64,000 nucleotides of DNA, from the NCBI RefSeq assembly GCF_004358205.1, contig NZ_SMYO01000016.1, forward strand, positions 25,953-89,952. The letters run 5' to 3'. Within the stretch, counting starts at the first letter, position 1, and the number at the start of each line of letters is the position of its first letter. The notes beneath the pieces were generated by a model. That model searched no databases, had not been told where the DNA came from, and worked only from the letters and a program-made list of their open reading frames with translations. Shown here one piece after another: positions 53,858 through 62,714 of this stretch. Source of the stretch: Bacillus salipaludis. Its GTDB lineage: Bacteria > Bacillota > Bacilli > Bacillales_B > DSM-18226. Made by a program: the position numbers and the translations under genes.

Positions 53858-54346
53858 TTAAAACGGATACATTCCTGATTGATTCTGATTTACAAAACCC
53901 TTTATTTGTTTCGGATAGGTGCATACTAAGTTTGCCGATAGCAATTGATCTTTGCAAAGCATTTCCCTCATGAGTCCCTTAGAAGCAGGATAATACAAGC
54001 GGTCAGCTATGGCCATAAGGAACGAAATACCATATAGGACATAAAGATGAAAGGTCCCTGTCAGTAAAAGAATAGGAACAGTAAGCAGGAGAATCCCTTT
54101 TAATAATTGAATGACTACTACTATCAGCCTTCTATCCCAATTATCGATTAAAACTCCAAAGAATGGGGAGAGAATAATGACGTGTAGGGTTGACAAGGAT
54201 AACAACCAGCCCAAGGAAGAAGTGGATTCCGTCAGGTCCAGAACTAACCAAGACATGGTGAATAAGTGAATGCCTAACCCAATGTTTGAAAGAGTATGAC
54301 TGAAAAGATAGAGAAAGAAGGGCCTGTTCTTGATTAACTGGAGCAT
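53858..54346 (-). pseudogene. Truncated MFS exporter
   Basis: The 162-residue frame has the first four helices of an MFS drug-exporter-like protein: RPFFLYLFSHTLSNIGLGIH, then FGVLIDNWDRRLIVVV with the D-x-x-D-R-R loop, and ADRLYYPASKGLMREML. Similarity ends near DQLLSANLV; the last 20 residues are unrelated and the frame stops at 53858. A full protein has about 400 residues. The start overlaps the end of the ATP-grasp fragment by 13 bases, as in a coupled operon. Confidence 0.7.
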
Positions 54347-54862
54347 ACGATGACTCCTTCAGTTTCCTCATCTTCAATGACAAATTTGATCTTGTTGAGT
54401 GCACATTGAGTATTTAGTAGTGCAACATCTGTGTTTTCTCCTGTGGCCAGCACGCATGCGGAACGTGAGAAACTGTCTTTCATACCCGTAATCTTAAGTC
54501 CCTGTTTTTGCAAGATTTCAACTCTAGAAACTCCGGCTTGCGATTTAGCTTCTTCTTCACCTAAAACCTCTTTTACTAGTCCAACGGAAGAAGGAGTTCC
54601 ATACCAGATAGCGGCCGATTTTTTCATACTCGGGGTTTGTGGAATCTCATTTATAATGCTTTCACCCATTGCTTGTTTTGCCCATAAATCTAGCAAATCT
54701 ATATCACTTACCATGTTAATTAGCTCTGGAATATAATCTCCGCCTAAGCGGGTGTGTGTTTCGACGATTTTAGGACCATCGATTGTGAAAATGATTTCTG
54801 TAAGGCTCGGGCCATGCGTAATTCCGATCGAGGTGAGGGCGTGTTGAACAAAATCATAGTCG
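54334..54862 (-). pseudogene. ATP-grasp ligase, C-terminal part only
   Basis: From about residue 10 the frame matches the last 175 residues of ATP-grasp carboxylate-amine ligases: GPSLTEIIFTIDGPKIVETH with the Mg2+ ligands Glu and the following T-R-L-G-G-D, then a C-terminal domain. The first nine codons come from the decayed integrase that replaces its N-terminal half at about 54860. ATP-grasp ligase plus MFS exporter resembles dipeptide-antibiotic loci such as bacDE, an inference only. Confidence 0.65.
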
Positions 54863-55404
54863 CAGCCTAGTCGTAAAGAGTAGGTAACCAATCAGCAAAT
54901 TTCGTTTCTCCAATTGTTCACGATTCCTTTTACCTTTACCACTTTAGGAAAAAAGGTGATAAGAAATTCAGCATCTCTTTGATTCACCTCCCTGACTTGC
55001 TAACGAGTTTGAACTTCCTTGTGACGAGTTTCTTCTATTATATAGTGTCCTTTTTTAGATACTGGATAGAGAATCTAGTTGAAAGGTGGGCTTTGTAAAA
55101 TTGAGTTTCATAACCGAAATCGAGTAACCTAAGAAAACCAAAATACCGAAAGGAAAGGGAATGATCTGTCAAAAAAATGAGTAGCGTTTTTGCATCTGAA
55201 CGGTATTTTTTGTTCGTGAGGAGAGAGATATTTTATTTTGAGGTAAAAGTTTCTCAAAAAACAATTCAAGAAAATCCTGTTTAGAATTATTTTCGAGAGT
55301 AAGGTTTCTATTTTAATTAAGTAGTTGACGATTTTTTAGATTCTCCTGTAAATGTGTTAAGTATATTTAGCAATTATATTTTGAAGAAGAGTCAAGTAAT
55401 TCAT
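54858..55404 (-). pseudogene. Decayed second copy of the tyrosine recombinase
   Basis: The minus strand matches the 5' 60% of the intact recombinase gene at 56022-57137 base for base over long stretches, from the ATG (55402-55404) to the segment encoding LIGYLLYTTGLR. It has many substitutions, frameshifts and a deletion of about 70 bases (region around 55125). The catalytic half is missing; the remaining sequence is fused to the ATP-grasp fragment. Confidence 0.85.
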
Positions 55405-55549
55405 ATACGATGTCCAATTTGATTATTAACAATAATTATATTATGTAAAGTAAAGACAACTAAATCTTTTACAAAAGAAAAATATGGAGATATAAATGTT
55501 TAATCTTGTAATAATTCTAATCAAACCTGGATTTGATTATATCATTAAT
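55405..55549. other. Intergenic, upstream of the decayed recombinase copy
   Basis: AT-rich sequence with AATAATTATATTATGTAAAGTAAAGA, partly shared with the region upstream of the intact recombinase (57167-57190). So the duplication included the promoter area. Confidence 0.5.
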
Positions 55550-55747
55550 TTTCTAAATTCGATATGTGCTAAATTTACATAAACTTTTTATATGTACGCC
55601 CGGACAAAGAATGGATTTTAATCCAAGTAACACCTCCATACGGTTATCAAGGAGAGTTTATTTTAGAGGATAATATAATAGAAGAAAAAAGAAATAAAGT
55701 TACGAAGCCCGAGATAACTTTTAAATAACCATCTTGCGTTTGAAGCT
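55550..55747 (+). repeat. Dispersed intergenic repeat, copy 3
   Basis: Shares GATATGTGCTAAATTTACAT, ATGTACGCCCGGACAAAG, TTAATCCAAGTAACACC, TACGGTTATCA, GAGGATAATATAATAGAAG and the AGATAACTTTTAAAT block with copies 1 and 2. The right end (GGGGAGACCG and GGAATTGTTTCC blocks) is missing. It is more diverged than the other two. Confidence 0.75.
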
Positions 55748-56021
55748 GTTACATCCCCAGGCACTTATTAAATTGAAGTATTTCAATTGGATATTACCTA
55801 TGTTAAATAAAGGGTACAAACGTACCCTAATATTTAAAAATAGTTGTAAACAGGTAGCTAAGGAATTCCAGCGTTTTTGCATTCAAGCTATAAATCAATA
55901 AATAAATTAACAACCAGAAAAAAACTTTTGTAGGAATTTCTGTCCAAAAGAGTTTAGAACGTTAATCATATTATTGGAAAGATTAGAACAACTAAGAATA
56001 TTTATAGTATTAAGTAAGTAA
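55748..56021. other. Spacer between repeat copy 3 and the recombinase
   Basis: Contains a perfect hairpin AGGGTACAAACGTACCCT at 55811-55828, perhaps the recombinase terminator. No gene seen. Confidence 0.45.
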
Positions 56022-57137
56022 TTAAAACAAGTTAACTTTATTTAAATGAAGGTATGAGTTATCTTGGTTGATTCGTTCTAAATAAATATTCGTAGTAGAT
56101 ATATCAGAATGGCCAGCCCAATCCTTAACAACCGCAAGAGGTACATCATTTTCCAGTAGAAGAGTCACAAAAGTATGACGGAACCAATGGGGCGTTACTT
56201 TTAAATTATTACCAGCCAGATGCACTGCTTCTTTTACAATTTTATATAGGGCAGGGTATGTTAATCGTTTTTTATTTACAATAGGTACATTTTTATTATA
56301 TATAGCGAAAAAAAGAGGATTTGTATCTTGCATGTTAATCTCAACTGATTCGCCCATGCTTTTCCGATAGCTAAATAGAATATCCTTGGTTTCATCTCTA
56401 ATAGGGATTGATCGCGGCTTATTTCCTTTTCCAATAACATCTGCAAATAAAAACCCTTTTCGGTTATACCGAAAACTTCCCCAATTCAAACTCAAAAGTT
56501 CACTTGCTCGAAGCCCTGTGGTATAGAGTAGATAGCCAATCAGTAAATTTCGCTTCTCCAATTGTTCACGATTTCTCGTTGCTTTCACAATTTTAGGAAA
56601 GAAGGAGATCAGAAATTCTGCCTCTTTTTGATTCAATTCCCTTACTTGTACACGAGTTTGAGCTTCATCGTGACGAGTTTCTTCTATTATATAATGTCCT
56701 TTTTTAGATACCGGCTTAGTGATCCAAGTAGACAGGTGGGCTTTATAAAATTGAGTTTCATAACCAAAATCGAGCACCCTTCTGAAAAACTCTAATTTCC
56801 TGATGGCTGACTTAGCTGCATACTTTTCTTTAATAAATTTGTTATAAGCTTTTACTTCTGGAAATCCAATATCCCGAAAGGATAGGGAATGGTCCGTTAA
56901 AAAGGTGAGCAGCGTTTTCGCATCTGAACGGTATGCTTTTATGGTATGAGGAGAGAGCTTTTTATCTTGTGGGAATATTTTCTCTAAAAAAAACAATTCA
57001 AGAAAATCCTGTTCAGAACTATCTTCGAGAGTGAGGTTTCTATTTTCATCAAGTAGTTGACGATTTTTTAGATTCTCCTGTAAATGAGTTAAATACTGTT
57101 CACCATTTATATTTTGAAGAAGAGTCAAGTAATTCAT
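56022..57137 (-). CDS. Tyrosine recombinase/integrase
   Basis: A 371-residue site-specific recombinase, intact. The core-binding domain covers about 50-160 (LSPHTIKAYRSDAKTLLTFL). The catalytic domain has all key residues: Arg in LLYTTGLRASELLSL (about 211), Lys in VIGKGNKPRSIPIRD (about 240), His-x-x-Arg in TPHWFRHTFVTLLL (about 318-321), His in WAGHSDISTTNIYL (about 341) and the Tyr nucleophile in NIYLERIN (about 351). The N-terminus is longer than in XerC/XerD. No excisionase or phage genes are nearby, but a decayed copy of the gene lies 1.1 kb away and a dispersed repeat lies just beyond its 3' end, so it may act on those repeats. ATG at 57137 with AGGAGA. Confidence 0.93.
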   Translation of the reverse strand: MNYLTLLQNINGEQYLTHLQENLKNRQLLDENRNLTLEDSSEQDFLELFFLEKIFPQDKKLSPHTIKAYRSDAKTLLTFLTDHSLSFRDIGFPEVKAYNKFIKEKYAAKSAIRKLEFFRRVLDFGYETQFYKAHLSTWITKPVSKKGHYIIEETRHDEAQTRVQVRELNQKEAEFLISFFPKIVKATRNREQLEKRNLLIGYLLYTTGLRASELLSLNWGSFRYNRKGFLFADVIGKGNKPRSIPIRDETKDILFSYRKSMGESVEINMQDTNPLFFAIYNKNVPIVNKKRLTYPALYKIVKEAVHLAGNNLKVTPHWFRHTFVTLLLENDVPLAVVKDWAGHSDISTTNIYLERINQDNSYLHLNKVNLF

Positions 57138-57569
57138 GTTTGATCTCCTAAGTTTTCTAGTTTGAAATAATAATATTATGTATAGTAAAGATAATACCTA
57201 ATTATCTTTACTTGAAAATATCACAGAATATCCGTTCTATCTATTATCTAAGTTCCAATAAGATATATTTATTCTGAACTTTAAATCAAAAAAATCAGCT
57301 AGGGGGTAGGGAGATACGCTGATTGGAAAAATGAAAATATATTACCAAAAGGAAAAGAAAATTTACCATTTTTTAGTGTGTTGGAGATTTGCATTCTAAC
57401 AAATTTATTTTTCGTTTTATGTATAGTAGTTCATCTAAATTCGTCGTGCGGGATTTATTAGAAAACTCGAAAACTAAATCTGTTCCTATTGTAGATCAGC
57501 TAAAAGTTCAGTCATCCCCATAATCTAACATTTCAAAAAGAAAACAATATTAAAAGTACTTATAAAACA
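57138..57569. other. Intergenic, no gene recognised
   Basis: Upstream region of the recombinase. Short frames only; no RNA gene or known repeat seen. Confidence 0.4.
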
Positions 57570-57604
57570 AATTATGACACCACTATATAAGCGGTGTCAT
57601 AATT
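57570..57604 (-). terminator. Bidirectional terminator downstream of the SASP gene
   Basis: AATTATGACACC pairs perfectly with GGTGTCATAATT around 11 bases, with flanking A/T runs. It lies 40 bases after the SASP stop codon. Confidence 0.8.
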
Positions 57605-57644
57605 CTTTATCATCACTAGCCTTTAATTTTAATGAGCATTTGTA

Positions 57645-57848
57645 TTAATTGAAAGTCCCACCGAATTGTTGTTCAGCCATTCTTACTAAGCGTTTTGTAA
57701 TTTCGCCACCGACAGAACCGTTGGCTCTTGAAGATGTCTTGGCCCCGAGCTGTACACCAAATTCTTGTGCAATTTCAAACTTCATTTGTTCAAGTGCTTG
57801 CTCTACTCCTGAAACTAAAAGCTGATTGTTATTGTTGCTTCGTGCCAT
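57645..57848 (-). CDS. Alpha/beta-type small acid-soluble spore protein
   Basis: A 67-residue DNA-binding spore protein that coats and protects the chromosome in the forespore. It starts [20 protein letters not shown] and carries the two diagnostic segments: [14 protein letters not shown] with the GPR protease cleavage site between E-I/F-A, and [21 protein letters not shown] sigma-G promoter is expected upstream but cannot be fixed by eye. The frame opens nine bases earlier, but AGGAG is best placed for the ATG at 57848 and SASP proteins begin with M-A. The gene shows that the organism forms endospores. Confidence 0.95.
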   Translation of the reverse strand: MARSNNNNQLLVSGVEQALEQMKFEIAQEFGVQLGAKTSSRANGSVGGEITKRLVRMAEQQFGGTFN

Positions 57849-57857
57849 ATGTATCAT

Positions 57858-58366
57858 CTCCTAGGTGTAATTTATTTACACTATTAGTTTGGAGTAAATA
57901 GGTTAGATTATTCCTAACATAGAATTGGTAAATTTTAGCCACACTTAAATAATTTTTTAATTGATTTTATAAGCAAAGGGTTGTTGCTGGTATTAATACT
58001 TTTTTAGGAGATATATGATAGGAGAAAGGCTCTTGCTGCACAATGAGAGTTAGTAAAAGGATAAGTTTAATATTTTTCTTTACTTAAATAGAGAACACAC
58101 CAATTTTCATAATTAGAAAAGGCTTTACTTAAAGTTAATTTTATAAAAGGTATTTGATAATATAACATATATATCAACATATATTATAAATAATAAAATA
58201 TTTTATATGATAATTGTATGAATAATGACAACATCATAATCACTATTAATTTATAAAATTTCGTTGTTTATAAATAAAAGTTATGATTAACTTCTAGAGA
58301 ACACCTTAAACTATGACAGTAATTACCCTATAATACCTGTATATTTATTTTGAATTATAGAGTAGA
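57858..58366. other. AT-rich intergenic region, no gene recognised
   Basis: Very AT-rich with many stops in all frames. No RNA gene or repeat was found apart from the motif beginning at 58367. Confidence 0.4.
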
Positions 58367-58400
58367 AATTGTGAAACATTTCACTTAAACTAATGGGGCA
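58367..58400 (+). repeat. Short dispersed motif, diverged copy at 58 kb
   Basis: AATTGTGAAACATTTCACTT followed by AAACTAATGGGGCA resembles the motifs at 34146 and 63721. The extended GGGGCAATTTAGTGG part suggests the motif is the end of a larger repeated unit. Confidence 0.45.
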
Positions 58401-58748
58401 ATTTAGTGGAAGAATCGTCTTTAGCTCTTATTCAATAATTGGGCCAGATTGTTTAACAACACGTTTAAATAAAATTGGTAAGGGAAGAAGTTGTGAAGAT
58501 TTTCGCTTAACTGATCATTTAGTTAAATAAACCCTTGCTTATGTATCATAAAATTGAAATGTGATAAACCCATACAAAATATTTACGAGTTCTTTTCAGA
58601 AAATTATGGTAAATTAAAGAGAGGTGATAAGAAGATGGAGTACATACAAAAAAACATTTGGGAGCCATCAAGTCATAATCGTACGAGAAAAAATTCATTT
58701 TTTATTTCTATGTGTATAAGATTTGGCGCTCTCGTTAGACAGCAGATA

Positions 58749-58870
58749 TTTCTTTCCATTTGTTGAACTTATTTGGGGAACAACGTATGTAGCCTCGAAA
58801 GATATTGTTTCGAATGTTGCCGTAATGCAATTTATATTCCTCATTTTCTGTACAATCCCTTAGCGTATGT
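58749..58870 (+). pseudogene. EamA/DMT-type transporter N-terminal remnant
   Basis: A frame from 58749 reads FFPFVELIWGTTYVASKDIV and then NVAVMQFIFLIFCTIP, matching the first helix of EamA-family exporters (W-G-x-x-Y-V-A-S-K). It has several stops afterwards and no further transporter sequence. Confidence 0.5.
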
Positions 58871-58984
58871 TTTGAGCTTTTAGTTGGTAGGACCCCAAAA
58901 ATTAACAATTTGTACACAGATATTAAACACTACCAGGTGTATAATAAAATTGAAAATAGGATTTATTGGGGAAGGATGAAATAA

Positions 58985-59416
58985 ATGTTAACAGTATGCA
59001 CTAAAGTAGTGGTCCCATATGATAATTCTGAATTAAGCAAAAAAGCATTGGAAACGGCTATGATGCTAGCAAAACAGGATGAAAGAATCGAATTGAATGT
59101 TATCACGGTTATTGATGTAACTGGTTCCATCTATTACTACGGTAACGGGGATCCAGTACGTGAAGCTCAACTTAAAGAGGCAAAAGAAGCACTCAATGAA
59201 GTAGAACAGAAACTGAAAGCTCTACCAAACAAGATAAAAACATACCTATTAGAAGGAAACCCTGCTAGTTCGATTGTGGATTTTGTCAAGCAAGAGAATG
59301 TTGATCTTATTGTTATGGGAAGCCGTGGCTTAAGCGGATTGAAGGAAATATTCTTAGGTAGTGTCAGCCATTATGTCGTACAAAAGTCCTGTTGCCCAGT
59401 ATTCATCGTTAAATAG
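58985..59416 (+). CDS. Universal stress protein (UspA family)
   Basis: A 143-residue one-domain Usp. The first strand and helix read VVVPYDNSELSKKALETAMM, and the ATP-binding motif G-x-x-G-x(9)-G-S/T is in MGSRGLSGLKEIFLGSVSHY (about 110-129), so it should bind ATP. Such proteins bind nucleotides and help cells survive stress or starvation. It has a GGGGAAGGATG site and stands alone; the next operon starts 190 bases later after a small hairpin (AAACAG/CTGTTT at 59439). Confidence 0.9.
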   Translation: MLTVCTKVVVPYDNSELSKKALETAMMLAKQDERIELNVITVIDVTGSIYYYGNGDPVREAQLKEAKEALNEVEQKLKALPNKIKTYLLEGNPASSIVDFVKQENVDLIVMGSRGLSGLKEIFLGSVSHYVVQKSCCPVFIVK

Positions 59417-59607
59417 TCGACACCTTTACATTAATTAAACAGGATATTCTGTTTTAATATTCTAGTGAATATATTTTTACACCAGAACTTTATTTTTTGT
59501 TACTTTATGTAGTTTGTCAAAGTTTGATAGATAGCTTGAAAGCAGCACCCTAATTTTTTGAAATATGTTTTTGAATAAAAATAAAACTAAAAGTAAGAGG
59601 GTACAAG

Positions 59608-60393
59608 ATGAAAAAGCTAATGGAAGGAAAGAAAGGGCTAGTTCTTGGAGTAGCAAATGAACATAGTATTGCATGGGCAATTTCGAAACGGTTAGCTGAG
59701 GAGGGGGCTGAACTTGCTTTTACCTATCAAAATGAAAAGACGGCTTCTTATGTAATTCCATTATTTCAATCGATTGATAGTCCATTTTATGAAAGGATGG
59801 ATTTAACAGATCCACACCATGTAACAGAGGTTCTCGAACAGCTGGAACACCAATTTAAAGGTGAACTTGACTTTATTGTACATGCTGTAGCAGGTGGTCC
59901 CCACAAGGGAGAACTATCAGGAAAGTATATGGATATCTCGTTAGAGGGCTTCGTTCAATCAATGATTATTAGCGTATATTCACTTACGGATATTGTCAGA
60001 AGAACTTTTAAAATGATGGAAGGGCGCAATGCCTCTATATTGACACTCTCGTATTACGGTTCAGAAAAAGTAGTGAAAAACTACAATGTTATGGGAGTGG
60101 CAAAAGCTGCGCTTGAAAGCAGTGTTCGTTATTTAGCATCAGATGTAGGAGAATTTAATATCCGGGTGAATGCGTTATCTCCAGGAACAGTAAAAACCCG
60201 TGCAGCAAGTGGAATCGGTGATTTCGATGACTTATATGAATACACAAGTAAACATTCTCCCTTAAAGCATAATGCTACGATAGAAGAAATCGCAAATTCG
60301 TCACTCTTTCTTTTAAGTAATTTGAGTTCCGGGATAACCGGTCAAACCATTTATGTCGATGCAGGCTATAGTATTATAGGGGATAATCATTAA
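59608..60393 (+). CDS. FabI-like enoyl reductase (short-chain dehydrogenase family)
   Basis: A 261-residue SDR of the enoyl-ACP reductase branch. It begins MEGKKGLVLGVANEHSIAWA with the atypical G-x(5)-S-I-A nucleotide loop of FabI. The active site has the FabI spacing: Tyr in LTLSYYGSEKV (about 150-152) and Lys in YNVMGVAKAALESSV (about 165). The end (DAGYSIIG) is also typical. It is followed by a MaoC hydratase and a CoA-transferase, not by fatty-acid synthesis genes, so it may reduce enoyl-CoA in an acyl-CoA pathway rather than serve as the housekeeping FabI. Start from AAGAGGG. Confidence 0.85.
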   Translation: MKKLMEGKKGLVLGVANEHSIAWAISKRLAEEGAELAFTYQNEKTASYVIPLFQSIDSPFYERMDLTDPHHVTEVLEQLEHQFKGELDFIVHAVAGGPHKGELSGKYMDISLEGFVQSMIISVYSLTDIVRRTFKMMEGRNASILTLSYYGSEKVVKNYNVMGVAKAALESSVRYLASDVGEFNIRVNALSPGTVKTRAASGIGDFDDLYEYTSKHSPLKHNATIEEIANSSLFLLSNLSSGITGQTIYVDAGYSIIGDNH

Positions 60394-60419
60394 TAACGAA
60401 GAGAAAGGGATGTACATAA

Positions 60420-60839
60420 ATGCAAAAAGAGTTGACCTATGAGGATATTCAAATAGGAGATAGCGCTGTTTTTTCCAAAACCATTTCTGAATTTGATATT
60501 TATCAATTTGCAGGTCTTACAGGTGATTTTAACCCCATGCACATAGATGGGGAGTTTGCTAAAAATACATTCTTTAAGGAAAGAATTGCCCATGGTCTTT
60601 TAACTGGAAGTTTTATTTCCACTGTTCTTGGAATGAAGCTTCCTGGCCCGAACTCGATCTATCTGTCTCAAAACTTTACATTTACAGCTCCTGTCAAAAT
60701 GGGTGATACGATTAAAGCAACCGTAGAAGTAGTGGAAAAACGGGATGACAAGAAATTAATTAAATTAAAAACACAGATTTGGAATCAGCACGAGGAAATG
60801 GTTGTAGATGGTGAAGCTTTGGTAATGAAGAAATATTAA
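60420..60839 (+). CDS. MaoC family (R)-specific enoyl-CoA hydratase
   Basis: A 139-residue hot-dog-fold protein. The hydratase-2 motif is FAGLTGDFNPMHIDGEFAKN (about 30-49), with the catalytic Asp and His in D-x-N-P-x-H, followed by RIAHGLLTGSFISTVLG. These enzymes hydrate trans-2-enoyl-CoA to (R)-3-hydroxyacyl-CoA; PhaJ is an example. It lies 26 bases after the FabI-like gene and 21 before the CoA-transferase, clearly one operon. GAGAAAGGG site upstream. Confidence 0.9.
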   Translation: MQKELTYEDIQIGDSAVFSKTISEFDIYQFAGLTGDFNPMHIDGEFAKNTFFKERIAHGLLTGSFISTVLGMKLPGPNSIYLSQNFTFTAPVKMGDTIKATVEVVEKRDDKKLIKLKTQIWNQHEEMVVDGEALVMKKY

Positions 60840-60860
60840 GAAAGCAGAAAGGGGATTGGG

Positions 60861-62159
60861 ATGGAGAATTCATTTAAGCAATGGTTGAAGATAAAAAAGA
60901 AAGAACCAGAAGATGTGTTATACTTCATCCAGGATGGAGATGATCTCCTTCTTCCTATTGCCAACGGAGAACCGAGAGTATTAATGGATATAATAGAGGA
61001 AAATGCTGTTCACTTTCAAAATGTTAGAATCCATCAAATGCATGCATTAAGGGAAAGATCGTATATCTATGGGAGAATGAAACCGTCACTTTCCTATGTT
61101 TCTTATTTTTTAAGCGAGGCTTCACGAAAGGCTTTTTTACAAGGACAGTGTGAACTTGTCCCAAATCACTTTCATGAAGTTCCTCGTCTTTTGCGTGAAA
61201 CGACGAAAACTTCTCTGGTTTTATCTTGTGCATCTCCAATGGATGAACATGGGTTCTTCTCTTTAGGTACCCAAGCGGATTATGTTGCTTCTTTTATAGG
61301 GAAAGTTCCTTTTTTCTTAGAAGTTAATCAACAGATGCCGCGAACCTTTGGAGCTAATCAAATCCATATTAGTCAAATAGAGGGGTATATTCCTGTTGAT
61401 TATCCTTTACATGAAGTTCCTCCTCCTTCTATCACGGATATAGATCAACGTATAGCATCTTTCATTTCGGAGCAAATCGAGGACGGGTCAACAATTCAAT
61501 CTGGCATTGGGGCAATTCCAAATGCAGTCATAAGTTTGTTAGGTAGCCATAAAAACCTGGGGGTACACACAGAATTATTGTCTGATGGAGTAGTTGACTT
61601 AGTGGAAGCGGGAATTGTAAATGGAATCGAGAAAAAGACATATCCAGGGAAAATAATCGCGACCTTTGCATTAGGAACAAAACGGTTATATGAGTTTATC
61701 CACGAAAATACAGGCGTTGAATTTCTTCCCGTTGAATTGGTTAATGATCCCCGGGAAATCGCAAAAGAGGACCAAATGATTTCCATTAATGCGACAACAG
61801 AGGTCGATTTCTTCGGACAATGTGCGTCGGAAACAATCGGCGGTAAATATTATAGTTCAAGCGGGGGACAAGTTGATTTTGCTCAGGGAGCTCGTTTTGC
61901 TAAAAAAGGAAAAGGATTTATTTGTCTGCATTCTACGACAAGGGATGGCTCTATCTCAAAAATTCGTCCTTGTCTGACTACTGGATCAGTAGTTACGACT
62001 TCTAAAAATGATGTCGATCGCATTGTAACTGAATATGGTGTAGCCGAGTTACGAGGAAAAAGCATTTCGCAACGAGCAACGGAATTAATCAATATTGCCC
62101 ATCCAAAATTTCGAGAGGAGCTAGTATATGAAGCGAAAAGTCTAGGATTTATTTTTTAA
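60861..62159 (+). CDS. Acetyl-CoA hydrolase/4-hydroxybutyrate CoA-transferase family protein
   Basis: A 432-residue member of the Cat1/Cat2 CoA-transferase family. Residues about 195-230 include the IEDGSTIQSGIGAIPNAVIS loop that binds CoA; NATTEVDFFGQCASETIGGK (about 312-331) and YSSSGGQVDFAQGARFAKKG carry the family motif with the catalytic Glu upstream. The late G-S-V-V-T-T-S and YGVAELRGKSISQRATELI are also typical. It would move CoA between acetate and a hydroxy- or short-chain acid. Last gene of the three-gene operon, followed by a terminator. The acyl substrate is unknown. Confidence 0.9.
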   Translation: MENSFKQWLKIKKKEPEDVLYFIQDGDDLLLPIANGEPRVLMDIIEENAVHFQNVRIHQMHALRERSYIYGRMKPSLSYVSYFLSEASRKAFLQGQCELVPNHFHEVPRLLRETTKTSLVLSCASPMDEHGFFSLGTQADYVASFIGKVPFFLEVNQQMPRTFGANQIHISQIEGYIPVDYPLHEVPPPSITDIDQRIASFISEQIEDGSTIQSGIGAIPNAVISLLGSHKNLGVHTELLSDGVVDLVEAGIVNGIEKKTYPGKIIATFALGTKRLYEFIHENTGVEFLPVELVNDPREIAKEDQMISINATTEVDFFGQCASETIGGKYYSSSGGQVDFAQGARFAKKGKGFICLHSTTRDGSISKIRPCLTTGSVVTTSKNDVDRIVTEYGVAELRGKSISQRATELINIAHPKFREELVYEAKSLGFIF

Positions 62160-62237
62160 ATGATTACGATTTTGTACTAGGAAAACCCAATACATTTTTG
62201 TGCCCAATCGAACCCCCATTTCAAGTTAAAAATTTTT

Positions 62238-62275
62238 TAAAGTCGATTCTTAAACTGGGAAATCGGCTTTTTTAT
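62238..62275 (+). terminator. Terminator of the fabI-like/maoC/CoA-transferase operon
   Basis: AAGTCGATTC pairs with GAAATCGGCTT around about ten bases and is followed by TTTTTAT. Confidence 0.7.
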
Positions 62276-62345
62276 TCGTTAAATAAAAGAGATTCAACTT
62301 GGATGACGGATGAAATAAGAGAGTATTTATTACCTAAATTCCCAA

Positions 62346-62465
62346 ATGGGACGTATTGGACTACCAGAAGATGCTGCACACATTGTAGCATTTCTTGCTA
62401 GTGAAGATGCTAATTGGATAACAGACCAGGTTATCCATTCGGAACATGGATTTTATCAAAATTAA
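62346..62465 (+). pseudogene. C-terminal remnant of a short-chain dehydrogenase
   Basis: The frame reads MGRIGLPEDAAHIVAFLASE then DANWITDQVIHSEHGF, the usual SDR tail (R-I-G-x-P-E-D-x-A-x-x-V-A-F-L-x-S-x-x-A-x-W-I-T-G-Q). The nucleotide-binding and catalytic parts are missing. Confidence 0.75.
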
Positions 62466-62520
62466 AATGACAACTGTCGGTCATTCATATAGAAATTAGT
62501 TAATTATTTATTAAATTAAA

Positions 62521-62553
62521 GGGCGCGTTTATTTTAGGAACGCGCCTTTTTCT
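62521..62553. terminator. GC-rich hairpin with T tract
   Basis: GGGCGCGTT pairs with AACGCGCC around TATTTTAGG and is followed by TTTTTC. Confidence 0.7.
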
Positions 62554-62714
62554 TTTATAGGGCCATATTCTTGAATAGACTTCCAAACGAAACTGGATAT
62601 TTATGTTAATATTGGTATGATATTGTGAAGAAATGCTTAAACAATTATCCTTAAAAGATGTCTTATTATGGAATTTGTGTCTAATAACATTAATTCAAGA
62701 CCTAGGAGAGGACA

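Noticed and set aside
58554..58766. A 70-codon plus-strand gene
   Set aside because: The only recognisable part (EamA-like first helix) is in a different frame and broken, so the open frame is chance or debris.
59608..60393. Calling the FabI-like protein the housekeeping enoyl-ACP reductase fabI
   Set aside because: Motifs fit the family but the operon partners are acyl-CoA enzymes. Sequence alone does not show the ACP function, so only a family-level name is given.
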